Assembly (NCBI GenBank): GCA_001839685.1
Contig: MLAK01001063.1
Span: 1 to 33,862 of the forward strand
Direction: 5' to 3'
Source: Tritrichomonas foetus
Lineage: Eukaryota; Parabasalia; Tritrichomonadida; Tritrichomonadidae
DNA: 33,862 bases
Below the pieces are notes generated by a model, which made no database searches, had not been told where the DNA came from, and saw only the letters and a list, made by a program, of their open reading frames with translations. Positions 19,601 to 28,112 of the stretch are shown here, one piece after another. The translations under genes were made by a program, and so were the position numbers. Within the stretch, counting starts at the first letter, position 1. Each line of letters opens with the position of its first letter.

Positions 19601-22600
19601 TTTCGTTGTTTATACCAGAAAAGTTTCTCCTAATTAAAGATAGAATTAAATCTTTGTTATTTCGATCACCACTGATGAATGGTTTGGTAATTGATTGAAC
19701 CAAACCGTAAAAATCTCTGAGACCAACAAAAGCGCTGGAAAAATTATCCATGAAAGCAACTTGATCTTGATAGCATGAACCAATACTTCTGATAACATCA
19801 CTGAATTTCTTACCTGCATTTTTAATTTTATTAATATCAGTTTGATTATTCTTGTTGTATTGTGATTGTGCTAATGCTGTAGATTGGAAGATCTCATATG
19901 AGGTTTGCTCCAATGCATCTTTGTCAAGTGAGCCACGAAGTAACAAAATACCTCTATTGAGTTTGGCAGAATCCATTTTGTAGTTGGACAAACCAATAAG
20001 GGTAACTGGGACACGAACATTAGGCGTAAGTTCATAGCCATTATCAATAATGTTGTGTAAACAAACGAGTGGTCTGAATCTTGACATATCAGCGTGCCCA
20101 ATTTCCTCCAAAATCTGAATGTTAATAACATAGTTATCTGGATACATTCGTCCTTTTCTGACAATTCTGCCAAGTTGTTCTTTAATGGCTTCTGAAGTTG
20201 ATAAATTCGAGCACATAAATGTTTGTGAAACAATTGGTGGTGATATGGTGATTTTGTAATTTGTTGATCGATGGTTCATTAATTTATTAATGACAATGTT
20301 CACAGCAAGCGATTTAGATGTTCCTGGTTTACCAATAATCCAAAGTGGAATATTGTTCATGATACAAATGAATGATGCCCATATGTTTTCATTAAGGGCT
20401 ATATTCTTGGAAACGCATTCATCTTCTTCAACAAAAAGATCAGCATAGCTTTTACTTTCTTCTTCTAAGATAGCTATCCATTCTTTTGGAGTTGGTGCAG
20501 GGAAGATTAATTCAAGTGGTGGTTTGTTACATAAACGTTGTACCTCAGCTTTCTGGAATTCCGGAACTTCTGCAAGTTTTTGTTTTTTCGCATTGCCTAT
20601 TTCAATATTATCTTTTTCAATGATTCTTCTCCAGAAATTGCAAACAAATTCCAAAAATCTAATTCTATCGCCGGTTGGTGAATCTTTGGTCGTTTGTGAT
20701 GATAACCGAAGATAAAATGTCGTTGATAAGCCAATTATGAATGCACGACGAATTCTCTTTAAAACTATTTCAGGTGTTTTATTCTTTGGTATTGGTTCAA
20801 ATAAACCAAAGTTATATGCCCATCTCATGATATTAATGCATCTTTCTGGATCACGAATAGATGAAAAACTTTCATCCTGATAGATTTCATGATATAATGT
20901 TCTGCAGCTGAAAACATTGATTAATGAAATTGCATTAATGATATCTTTTTGAACGCACCGAGCTTGAGTGGGATCATTTGGATAAATTTCATTAAATAAT
21001 TGGATATTAAATGAAGTACAGAATTTACTTGTGGTTGAGAAATGATACTTATCACCAATTTTAGGAACAATTTTCTCAGAATCTATTGTTTGACTATCAA
21101 AGTTTGATGCTTCATATGTACGAACAATTTTTGTCATGTTTTCTTCAACAACCTTTATAGTGCTTAGATCAAATTCAGAATTAGGGGATAATTGATAAAG
21201 ATTGCCTCTATCATAGCCTCTATAATCTGTTGATCCTTCCTCTGTTATTTTTCCATCAGAAATATAGGATTGATACTCTCTACTTGGATCAGCAGGGAAT
21301 AAGAAAGGAATAAATGATTCTGGCATTTCACCAACTTTGTAAATAAGATTCTTTCTCTTATCTTGGGAATCATCATCGAATTTAGGATCTAAAGCATCAA
21401 GTTGTTTCTTTAGTGTTGATGGAATTTCTCTATATGGATTCACTGCACAAGCAAAGTGGATATATGATGGTAGATTTCTTCCTTCGAAATATCTGTCAAC
21501 AATAACTTCTTTCAAGAACCATTGGCATGGAGCTGTATTGACTTCATCGAAGAAGAATAAGTAGTTCTTTTGTTCTGAATCGATCTTTTGAAGAATCTTT
21601 TGAACATTATATTGAATGTATCCTTTAAATCCTTGAATTTCTTGTTCAGTATGGACATCATAGTTAATTAGCTTCCTTTGAGCTTTTTCTTCATTAATAA
21701 ATTGATCAATAAATGTTTCTATTGAATCATTTGACGAAAGGTCCCAATTATTGACAGTTTTCAGGTAAATGAAAAATTCTTTTACAACATTTTGGGTCGC
21801 AGAGTTAGAAACAACCTTTTGAAGTTTTTCTTTAAGAACGGACTGTCTTTGTTTTTCTAGTTCATTTAATTTACTATGTAAAAGAGAGCGAATTGCTTCT
21901 TCAGTTGTGCCACCATCAATAACTGTTGTGAACAGTTCTGTATTTTTACCAATAATTTCTGCCAAGAATTTCATTGTAAATGTTTTACCACTACCCGTTT
22001 CACCCATTAAAATGATTGGAACATTAGAATAAATTCTATAAATAAGATGAATAAATCTATTGATGTTTTGGAGTGTTAATGTATACTTGATCATCAATGA
22101 ATCATGTTGTTGTAAGTATTTTTCTAAAATTGTAATGAATTCTGAAATATCATTAGGAACGATTTGATCGAATTTATTCTTTTTATCATTGAAAAATGGT
22201 TTATGTTTAAGAATATCTTGAACACCATGTAAAAACTTATTATATTTCTTCAATTGTTCATTTGTTCGGAAGCATTCTTCTTTTGGTTGTCCATTTAGAT
22301 ATTTTGCAATTTCTTCATTAATTTTCACATGTGCCTTCGTTTGCTTTTTCTCTACATTTTCGACGAGATATTTAATATTATCTTTCCAAAATATTCTTGC
22401 TTTATTTTCAAAATCATGATTAAGACATCTCCATGTTAAAATAATAACAACAATGCTATAAAGATCTTTCTTGATTTCTGGAAGGTTGAGGATATATCCA
22501 AGTTCTTCGAAAAGTTCATCTTGTGATTTTTCTTTTGCTTTCCATTCTTTATTTGTAATAACACCAAGTGAGTTACATATTCTTCTGATTTTGGCATCTT

Positions 22601-25600
22601 CATATTTAATCTTATAACGATCAAATAGTTTCTTAACAATTTCATTTTCATCATCATTTGATTCTTTAGTAACAATCAATTTGTAAGATTGTTCTTCTGG
22701 TGAACCTGCTGGATTACAAGTTGTTAAAATATAACCTTTCTCTTTCAAGAAATCGGAAAATCGTTTTAATCTTTTAGTATCATTCATTGCGCTTTCAGAA
22801 ATGTTATTTTGGTCATCCGTTGGTGGCTCATAGGGTAACCCGCAGTTAGCAAAGCCTGATTCAACCAATAAACCAAGCATAAAAAGACGAATGTTTCGAC
22901 CAATTCCTTTTTCATTTTCAAGTAGGTTCTGGCTGAGAACTGAGCCTTTAAATGTGGAAATAATACGGGCTACATCACCAATTTGGGAAATTAATGGTGC
23001 TGAAAAATCATCTTTAATAAGTTGGTGGTCTCTGCCAACAGGGAAAATTTCTTGATTCTTATAAATGTTAGTAAAGATTTCATATGAGCGTGCTGGATTT
23101 GCTTTATACTCATTTAAAATTGTGTTGTAATAAGAAATATAATCGGAATAACGAATGTTCAATGCTGATTTATTTTCAGTTCGTAAGAAAGAATCGGGAC
23201 TGTGACTCATATGAATTAAAGCAGCAGCTTCTGGAATGTAAGTGCGATTATTTTTTTTGATATCAACATGTAATGATTCTACCATCTGATCATGTTTATT
23301 TTTAATAGTAATTTTGCTTGTCTGATACTCATCATATGTGAAAAAGCTTTTGGTGTCGCTTGGAATCTTAATTTCTTCAATGTAATTTCCAAGTGGGAAT
23401 ACTTCTTTTATAAAATCTTGTGTGTTTAAGGCAGGGCGTGAACCAAATTCGAAATAGAAAACCATTCTTGTTCGAGAACGGAATGGAAGACTAAATCCAT
23501 CATTCAATGATCTGAATAAAGCCAGGTTTTGAATATAATAGGTGAAACTCATTTTAACATGTCCATCAACGTTAAAATGAATACAAATATATTTAGTTTT
23601 ATCCTTTGGCACTTCTATTGAATTAAGCATTGAAATTAATTGTGTTTCTGTTGTTGATTCATCTATTAAAACACGAGCATAAACATGATTAGCAAATTCT
23701 GAATGAATATGATTCAAAATTAAATGAGTTTTCCCAGTTCTTGGATATTTGCTGTATATGAAGTAAGAACGAATTCCATAAAGCTTGTTCTTTAATGAAA
23801 ATAAATTCTTGTACCATGTATCTAATGTATTTATTTGTTCAAATGAAGCATTCCTTATTGTATAAAAATGATCTGCAAATCCTTTCTTTGTAATCATATC
23901 TTTTGATTCAAATAAGATAACAATGTGTGCATTGTTATATGAAGATTGATTAATGTGTTCAAGTTCAGTCATGACTTTATCATATAAAACAGGTGGTAAA
24001 TGAATTGGTGAAACAATAACAAAAACTTTTCTTTTATTGATATCAAGTTTTCCTGTTCCCGCTGCTTTAAAGTAGGTGAAGAAAGAATCAATTTGGCTTT
24101 CAGTAACTGTCATTGAACAAATTAATAGTTGTGCTGGTTGTGGAATATTTTGATCATTCATAGTTAATAAGAAAAATGCCATTGAATGAATACCTGCGGA
24201 ATGATTTAAAGAAACTCCTCTTACGGTACTTCCTTCGACATATTGAGTGATACCAATATGTTTTTTAGATTCAACTTCAATAACTGCACTCTTTGGACTC
24301 CTTAAATATTGAATGATAAATTTTCTAAGCTCACAAAGATACTTTGGAATTCCTTCATTGGAATGAACTTGATAATCAAAATCTTTTTTGAGTTCTCGAT
24401 TAGATGAAATAATATTCGATTTCAAAATTGAGTATATATTTGGTTTATTATTATTCTTCAGTAAATTAAATAAATAAAAGATATGCTCTTTCGTAAAAAT
24501 TCCGATTTCATTGTCATAAAGATCAGGGGAAACACTGTTAATCTGATGAAGTGTTTCCTCTAAATTGTTGATTTTTTGATCAATATCATTATCTTCATCA
24601 ACTTGAGAAAATCCAATAAATTCAAAAACAGAATTTCCCTCTTCAATATATAGCTTATGAAGGTTATTTATACATTCATAGAGTTTTTCTGACTTTTGAA
24701 ATTGTTTCACAAACAATCGAGAATTATCATATGTTGTGGTGGATTCTTCCTTCTCTTTTCGTATGATAGTAATATTTATTTTTGCGTTAACTAGCTGAAG
24801 CATGGCATAATTAACAACAACACTATTCGTTTTCATATCAACTAAGCAAATATGGTCATTAAATGAAATCCTCCACTTATATTCACCATCCCTGATTTTT
24901 TCAACATATTTATACTCGTCAGCTTGATAATTCTTTTCAAAAAAAGGAAGAATTTCTTTTTCTTGCTTCATTAAGATTTCAATTTTGTTAGTAATGTTTA
25001 CAATTTCATCGGGATGATTAAGGAAATAGGTGATAGCACGTTTAGAAACATTTTCAAACGATTTATTATTTTCAAAATCAATGGAATTAAACATCATCAT
25101 AATAGAATCAAAAATAAATAAAAGATTTTGCTGTGTTGGTGACGAAAAAATGACAGAAAGATGTTGATGGAAAGAATCATAACTGTTTTTATCTTGAACA
25201 AACTCTGAAATCCTTAAAACTAATTGCGAATTTATATTTTCTTCATCATCATTTTGTTCAGAAATAATCGGTAATGTAAATTTAGCCACTGTTGTCCAAA
25301 AGCAAAAGAATGCTGGTGATTCTTCCATTGTAATACCTAAACTCGAAGGAATTGGGAAATGCTTGGATAAAAAGCAAATATCCTTATTTTGATAGACATC
25401 TTGAATATAATTGTTAAATGATTCTGAATCAGCTCGTAATTTATCAATTGGATATATGTTCAAAATTTCCTGAATGGCTTTTGCATTCCTATCAATAGCG
25501 TCTTTAAAACAAATATTTTCTAAATATTTATGATATTGGTCATTGTATTCGAAATAAGCAAAGAAGAACGTGTATAATTGTATGATGTTATCATATTCAA

Positions 25601-26354
25601 TAGCACAGAAAATCGCGTTTGAGAAGAACTCAGTATCTTCATTATTAAATCCATCTGGTGAAAATTCTTTAAAGTCGTGTAAAAATTTATTTAATATAAG
25701 AGATGGTGTAGGAATTACTGCATTTTCTTGGGATGTATTTGATGATTCAAATATATGATCAATTAAAACGTTAAATACTTCAAATTTCATGGATTTTAAT
25801 GAATCAGAATTATAAGCTTTGTTGCAATAATCTTTTATTTGGCTAATTTTGACTGGAATATCAGTAATTTGGGAAAACTCACCAGAAAGTTCACGAAGAT
25901 GGAAACGATAAAATCCATTATTCATGACATTATGAAAGCATTTGAGTGTATCTGAATGAATTAATTTCTTTAGTAGTTCGCTTTGATTGAGTGATAATTC
26001 ATCCACATATTTCTTTTTTTGAAACTCTTTTAGCACATGGCTTAATTTGTCGACTACTTTGTTATCTTGAACTTGCTTTTTCAAAAAATTGACGAATGAA
26101 GTTTGCTGTTTCAGATATTTAATTGCGTCTTGTGATTTCTGTAAATTGTATCTTAAAAAATCATAAAAGTTTCTTGCGTCTAAACTCCTTTCTTTGAAAA
26201 AATTTTGAACCTCTTCTTCGTTGATCCTCGCCTCTAATTTTGAAACAATCTTGCCAAGGAGTTTGGGTGTAACTTTTAAGCGGTTGATATTTTCGAAAAT
26301 AGCTGGATTACTATTCATCTCTTCTATTGATTTCCCGAAGATTTGAGTAATCAT
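16626..26354 (-). CDS. RNF213-type giant AAA+ ATPase lacking a RING domain
   Basis: This 3242-aa protein matches the dynein-like AAA core of RNF213 (mysterin). The N-terminal 800 residues are helical, with no recognised domain. A first AAA-like unit has a degenerate P-loop, KYPRTGKT (869-876). The next has intact Walker A GETGSGKT (1451-1458) and Walker B FFFDEVNT (D1603, E1604), then VNPYRE and a YKVGEMPESF element as in RNF213. A further unit has GKPGTSKS (2008-2015), a Walker B read as ILEEIG (E2083 for the usual Asp) and LNRGILLLRGS. PFLNRFEKY (N2440) follows. The C-terminal 800 residues are helical, with an acidic E-rich run near 3112-3124. No CxxC pair, RING or RZ finger is seen there, whereas RNF213 is an E3 acting at lipid droplets and on bacterial LPS. 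It starts 26 nt after an Inr-like box and diverges from the 374-aa gene. Confidence 0.9.
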   Translation of the reverse strand: MITQIFGKSIEEMNSNPAIFENINRLKVTPKLLGKIVSKLEARINEEEVQNFFKERSLDARNFYDFLRYNLQKSQDAIKYLKQQTSFVNFLKKQVQDNKVVDKLSHVLKEFQKKKYVDELSLNQSELLKKLIHSDTLKCFHNVMNNGFYRFHLRELSGEFSQITDIPVKISQIKDYCNKAYNSDSLKSMKFEVFNVLIDHIFESSNTSQENAVIPTPSLILNKFLHDFKEFSPDGFNNEDTEFFSNAIFCAIEYDNIIQLYTFFFAYFEYNDQYHKYLENICFKDAIDRNAKAIQEILNIYPIDKLRADSESFNNYIQDVYQNKDICFLSKHFPIPSSLGITMEESPAFFCFWTTVAKFTLPIISEQNDDEENINSQLVLRISEFVQDKNSYDSFHQHLSVIFSSPTQQNLLFIFDSIMMMFNSIDFENNKSFENVSKRAITYFLNHPDEIVNITNKIEILMKQEKEILPFFEKNYQADEYKYVEKIRDGEYKWRISFNDHICLVDMKTNSVVVNYAMLQLVNAKINITIIRKEKEESTTTYDNSRLFVKQFQKSEKLYECINNLHKLYIEEGNSVFEFIGFSQVDEDNDIDQKINNLEETLHQINSVSPDLYDNEIGIFTKEHIFYLFNLLKNNNKPNIYSILKSNIISSNRELKKDFDYQVHSNEGIPKYLCELRKFIIQYLRSPKSAVIEVESKKHIGITQYVEGSTVRGVSLNHSAGIHSMAFFLLTMNDQNIPQPAQLLICSMTVTESQIDSFFTYFKAAGTGKLDINKRKVFVIVSPIHLPPVLYDKVMTELEHINQSSYNNAHIVILFESKDMITKKGFADHFYTIRNASFEQINTLDTWYKNLFSLKNKLYGIRSYFIYSKYPRTGKTHLILNHIHSEFANHVYARVLIDESTTETQLISMLNSIEVPKDKTKYICIHFNVDGHVKMSFTYYIQNLALFRSLNDGFSLPFRSRTRMVFYFEFGSRPALNTQDFIKEVFPLGNYIEEIKIPSDTKSFFTYDEYQTSKITIKNKHDQMVESLHVDIKKNNRTYIPEAAALIHMSHSPDSFLRTENKSALNIRYSDYISYYNTILNEYKANPARSYEIFTNIYKNQEIFPVGRDHQLIKDDFSAPLISQIGDVARIISTFKGSVLSQNLLENEKGIGRNIRLFMLGLLVESGFANCGLPYEPPTDDQNNISESAMNDTKRLKRFSDFLKEKGYILTTCNPAGSPEEQSYKLIVTKESNDDENEIVKKLFDRYKIKYEDAKIRRICNSLGVITNKEWKAKEKSQDELFEELGYILNLPEIKKDLYSIVVIILTWRCLNHDFENKARIFWKDNIKYLVENVEKKQTKAHVKINEEIAKYLNGQPKEECFRTNEQLKKYNKFLHGVQDILKHKPFFNDKKNKFDQIVPNDISEFITILEKYLQQHDSLMIKYTLTLQNINRFIHLIYRIYSNVPIILMGETGSGKTFTMKFLAEIIGKNTELFTTVIDGGTTEEAIRSLLHSKLNELEKQRQSVLKEKLQKVVSNSATQNVVKEFFIYLKTVNNWDLSSNDSIETFIDQFINEEKAQRKLINYDVHTEQEIQGFKGYIQYNVQKILQKIDSEQKNYLFFFDEVNTAPCQWFLKEVIVDRYFEGRNLPSYIHFACAVNPYREIPSTLKKQLDALDPKFDDDSQDKRKNLIYKVGEMPESFIPFLFPADPSREYQSYISDGKITEEGSTDYRGYDRGNLYQLSPNSEFDLSTIKVVEENMTKIVRTYEASNFDSQTIDSEKIVPKIGDKYHFSTTSKFCTSFNIQLFNEIYPNDPTQARCVQKDIINAISLINVFSCRTLYHEIYQDESFSSIRDPERCINIMRWAYNFGLFEPIPKNKTPEIVLKRIRRAFIIGLSTTFYLRLSSQTTKDSPTGDRIRFLEFVCNFWRRIIEKDNIEIGNAKKQKLAEVPEFQKAEVQRLCNKPPLELIFPAPTPKEWIAILEEESKSYADLFVEEDECVSKNIALNENIWASFICIMNNIPLWIIGKPGTSKSLAVNIVINKLMNHRSTNYKITISPPIVSQTFMCSNLSTSEAIKEQLGRIVRKGRMYPDNYVINIQILEEIGHADMSRFRPLVCLHNIIDNGYELTPNVRVPVTLIGLSNYKMDSAKLNRGILLLRGSLDKDALEQTSYEIFQSTALAQSQYNKNNQTDINKIKNAGKKFSDVIRSIGSCYQDQVAFMDNFSSAFVGLRDFYGLVQSITKPFISGDRNNKDLILSLIRRNFSGINNEKKTHGFISALFQKMFPDSPDLPLTDEFGNKCSIMNVIIDLIEQNISEEQRDLKTPIVRHILISTHNNAAFPLVFQDEDFKRKVNFFFDDNLTDVTDPEWVSNELRRLTKVMKNGETAAFIGNHPCFSGLYDVFNLRYQNEGVDQDNEQISRAMISYGGDSYPVIVKKSFRAIIIVENDVYESFPQPFLNRFEKYNLTFENELSRDDIEYAEKIQKIYEKIFYSNKLDNLFGCFSEELFKSCINIANYLESKDDFSSFTTLSIHPASLFYSYNNNIDDYIESTLFENSNFHSTLLHFLLGYSNKYDEDTSVLCEKFYKSWQNSRGIKAILMLPSLHNIDLIKHDFYLIRIDASNPFNLDKRFQNEIDKLVIAETSKKTKKKQLVISLYTADNPGSIAPHLLHFESILENLHKKHIKSFNAIHTLILINMSERIDSLQINQSFNWPLIYLDSCMNDIIKTKKDGRPLSLQELIFTPLTTLFPQLIANEDGENDIDDVNSIIDFDTLVNDAITSIIPCFTSNEAEMIKKLSNNDTNHEINSIIKHSVLFVIQRIPDPTSWTKTQISALPTPPPSLLEYLSQKLILIIGNIISLIFRIYLSGFSSINENLLEVNKDLCNELLNRPEILNVFNWMFSQNTPQISPIENRYDAEYPGQLPLYTIIWELAFESFEDQPDDIKNYILQQFQNYEENILEKVKELFDSEVKCSSQIDTFLAAYLLRITSSVRVKENYKDKFSRWVKNFKSILVQIINKKKKDKISVEFLISLLKNPEFCQLASKFTTAFMFIPDKVTLDECLIKSVNDRIESPVILTLTACLLRDICENLIDTLSGQHLTIREVYEMFITEFTIIVSLRNIMVYIGQNGEEEEEEAEEEEEDKIKDNRKFLDGYIYENEFYNYFLTLQQFFLTYGENIVIDSNTIVDFEFVKPEEWTDVNDLINTFAKQIDKIKTYIKDCEIEDIIATAMLQLLELSYEPYIGLIDEEGMTNGDEDQDDS
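16984..17021 (-). repeat. Trinucleotide repeat encoding an acidic tract
   Basis: An interrupted CTT/CTC repeat on the plus strand is read on the minus strand as a run of Glu broken by one Ala (about residues 3112-3124 of the RNF213-like protein). It keeps the frame and is a likely site of length variation between strains. Confidence 0.85.
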
Positions 26355-26377
26355 GATTAAAACTTCGTCTAGGGAAA

Positions 26378-26382
26378 AATGA
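26378..26382 (-). promoter_or_regulatory. Inr-like initiator of the RNF213-like gene
   Basis: TCATT on the minus strand within TTCATTTTTCCC. Initiation at A26380 gives a 26-nt leader. It supports the first ATG over the internal ATG 13 codons downstream. Confidence 0.55.
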
Positions 26383-26611
26383 AGTTAATATTTTGACATT
26401 TTTCTAGAATTTGCCGTATGGAAAAAAATGTGTTTGATTTTTCTATGAAAAAGTTTAGCTAATTTGAATAAAAAAAGACTGGCATATGTGTTAGCATTTT
26501 ACATTAATTCTTCACAAAAAAATCCGTGGCAGAAATTATTTTATTTGAAAGCAAAGTTTTCATTTTTTTTTTAATAACAGTTAATATAGGTTAATTATTC
26601 ACCATAACCTC

Positions 26612-26616
26612 TCACT
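26612..26616 (+). promoter_or_regulatory. Inr-like initiator of the 374-aa gene
   Basis: TCACT; initiation at A26614 gives a 10-nt leader before the ATG at 26624. With the minus-strand box at 26378-26382 it makes a compact divergent promoter of about 270 bp. Confidence 0.6.
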
Positions 26617-26623
26617 CAAATTA

Positions 26624-27748
26624 ATGTCATTACCTTGCACTGTTTCATTAGAGAGAGGTGAAACTCTTGTTGAAGGAACGCACCAAAATGTACTTTTTGT
26701 ACAAGAGCAAATTCGTACGCTGTTAGGTTTAGATCATTCAAATCCACTCGATTGCATCAAGTTTATCGAAAATGCAGAAACAGGAAAAACGATTTCTCCT
26801 GAAATTAAAAAAGTGATAGAATTTTTATATCCTTCAATTGACATCAAAAGTGCAACAGACCAATCTTTATTATCCGAAAAATATTTACAACTTTCTTATC
26901 TCGAAACAGCATCGAAATTAAAGAAACCAGCTAGCACAGACTTCACGCATGAAGTTTGCCAGGTTCCTTTGATTGTAGCTTCCTTCATGATCGAAATATT
27001 AGGTGTATCAAATTCTTTTCCTCACCAGGCCGATAAAAACTTTGCTGAAGGGCCTGTTTACTCCCTTTACTTGCCTATCCCTGTTTTTGTCCGTTTTCGT
27101 AGTTATGACGATACGACTGTCAATTTGTCAGTGTCAAATTTTCCAAGCCTACCCAATGATGTTGCCAAATCGCTTGTTTCTCATGCAGTACAAGCTGTCT
27201 CAGAAAAAACAGTAATTATCTCACATTATTTAAATGTTGACATTGAAGGTCTTGATCGGGAATCATTACAAAAGCTTTCACAAAGCAGCCAACTATATAT
27301 CGTCAAATCGAAAGATGTTTTTTCACATGACCCGTCATTCAAAAATTTGTATCGTTCTTTTGATTTATATGCTGTACCATATCATGTAAATGGACTAAAT
27401 GATCAACATGCCAAAACATATCATAATTCATGCGAATCCATCTTCAATGAGATTTCTCGTCGTCAATGCAGCGAATGCAACAGAGAGATGAGTGCGAAAA
27501 GTAAATGTATCACTTACAAGCACAAAGGAAAGAGAATACCATTTGATAATGGAAAAATGGAAGACATACAGAGGAACGTCGATGGAGAAAATACCACATT
27601 TGTAAAATTTAGCTGCTGCTCTGATAGGGTATTCAAAATTGATGATAATTCAGATGGATGTGTAGAGGTTCAAGGAGCTCACAAATTTGTCGGAAATACT
27701 CTTTCAAAATGGGTAGAGGAGCAACAAACAACACTATCTGCGCTTTAA
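26624..27748 (+). CDS. Unrecognised 374-aa protein with C-terminal Cys cluster
   Basis: I do not recognise this family. The protein has no signal peptide or membrane helix and should be soluble. The first 270 residues look like a mixed alpha/beta domain, with stretches such as QNVLFVQEQIRTLLGL and SLYLPIPVFVRFRSY. The C-terminal 93 residues carry C282-x2-C285 (RRQCSECNREM), C295, the adjacent pair C331-C332 (KFSCCSD) and C346, which could make one zinc ribbon. Zinc binding is inference only. The gene is transcribed divergently from the RNF213-like gene over a shared 269-bp spacer, so co-regulation is possible. The stop lies in TTTAAAC, a possible TAAA poly(A) signal. The intact 374-codon frame and Inr box make it a real gene. 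Confidence 0.85.
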   Translation: MSLPCTVSLERGETLVEGTHQNVLFVQEQIRTLLGLDHSNPLDCIKFIENAETGKTISPEIKKVIEFLYPSIDIKSATDQSLLSEKYLQLSYLETASKLKKPASTDFTHEVCQVPLIVASFMIEILGVSNSFPHQADKNFAEGPVYSLYLPIPVFVRFRSYDDTTVNLSVSNFPSLPNDVAKSLVSHAVQAVSEKTVIISHYLNVDIEGLDRESLQKLSQSSQLYIVKSKDVFSHDPSFKNLYRSFDLYAVPYHVNGLNDQHAKTYHNSCESIFNEISRRQCSECNREMSAKSKCITYKHKGKRIPFDNGKMEDIQRNVDGENTTFVKFSCCSDRVFKIDDNSDGCVEVQGAHKFVGNTLSKWVEEQQTTLSAL

Positions 27749-27839
27749 ACTACATGATTATACTTTTATATTTGCAATTATTTATATATATTAAATATTA
27801 AATTCTTTAATTTTCATTTTATTTTATTTTATTTTATTT

Positions 27840-27901
<62 letters not shown>

Positions 27902-28072
27902 CCTTCAAGAAAATGGTGTAAGTAAAGATTAGTACTAACAATGAATCAGACTTGCCCAGTCAGTAATTAGATCAATGTCCAGAGATTGATTTTGTGAAAC
28001 CCTTAAAATAAATGATGTATGTTGGTTGAAATGAAAGATTGCCTATTTTTTGCAGATTCAAAAAAAAAAGAT
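27749..28072. other. Spacer with ATTTT repeats and T run
   Basis: This spacer lies between two co-directional genes and is dominated by the (ATTTT)n and poly(T) tract listed separately. The rest, 27902-28072, has no open frame of note and should contain upstream promoter sequence for the 663-aa gene. Confidence 0.6.
27816..27901 (+). repeat. (ATTTT)6 pentamer array running into a 60-nt T run
   Basis: Six ATTTT units at 27816-27845 pass directly into T residues from 27842 to 27901, a run of 60. On the minus strand this is an A60 tract followed by AAAAT units. It sits about 70-150 bp after the stop of the 374-aa gene. The structure suggests slippage expansion of one unit from another. Confidence 0.9.
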
Positions 28073-28077
28073 TCACT
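28073..28077 (+). promoter_or_regulatory. Inr-like initiator of the coiled-coil gene
   Basis: TCACT within ATTCACTTTCG. Initiation at A28075 would give a 38-nt leader, longer than for the other genes here. It supports the ATG at 28113. Confidence 0.5.
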
Positions 28078-28112
28078 TTCGAATTATTTAACGTACATTT
28101 ACCAAATAAAAA

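Noticed and set aside
11188..26354. Non-standard genetic code with TGA as sense
   Set aside because: TGA terminates the Prp43-like, phospholipase-like and RNF213-like genes exactly at their expected ends, so it is an ordinary stop.
26483..26495. Near match on the minus strand to the trichomonad intron 3' motif (GCTAACACAYAG), upstream of the RNF213-like gene
   Set aside because: The sequence reads GCTAACACATATG and lacks the terminal AG, and I found no matching 5' splice site (GTATGT) further upstream.
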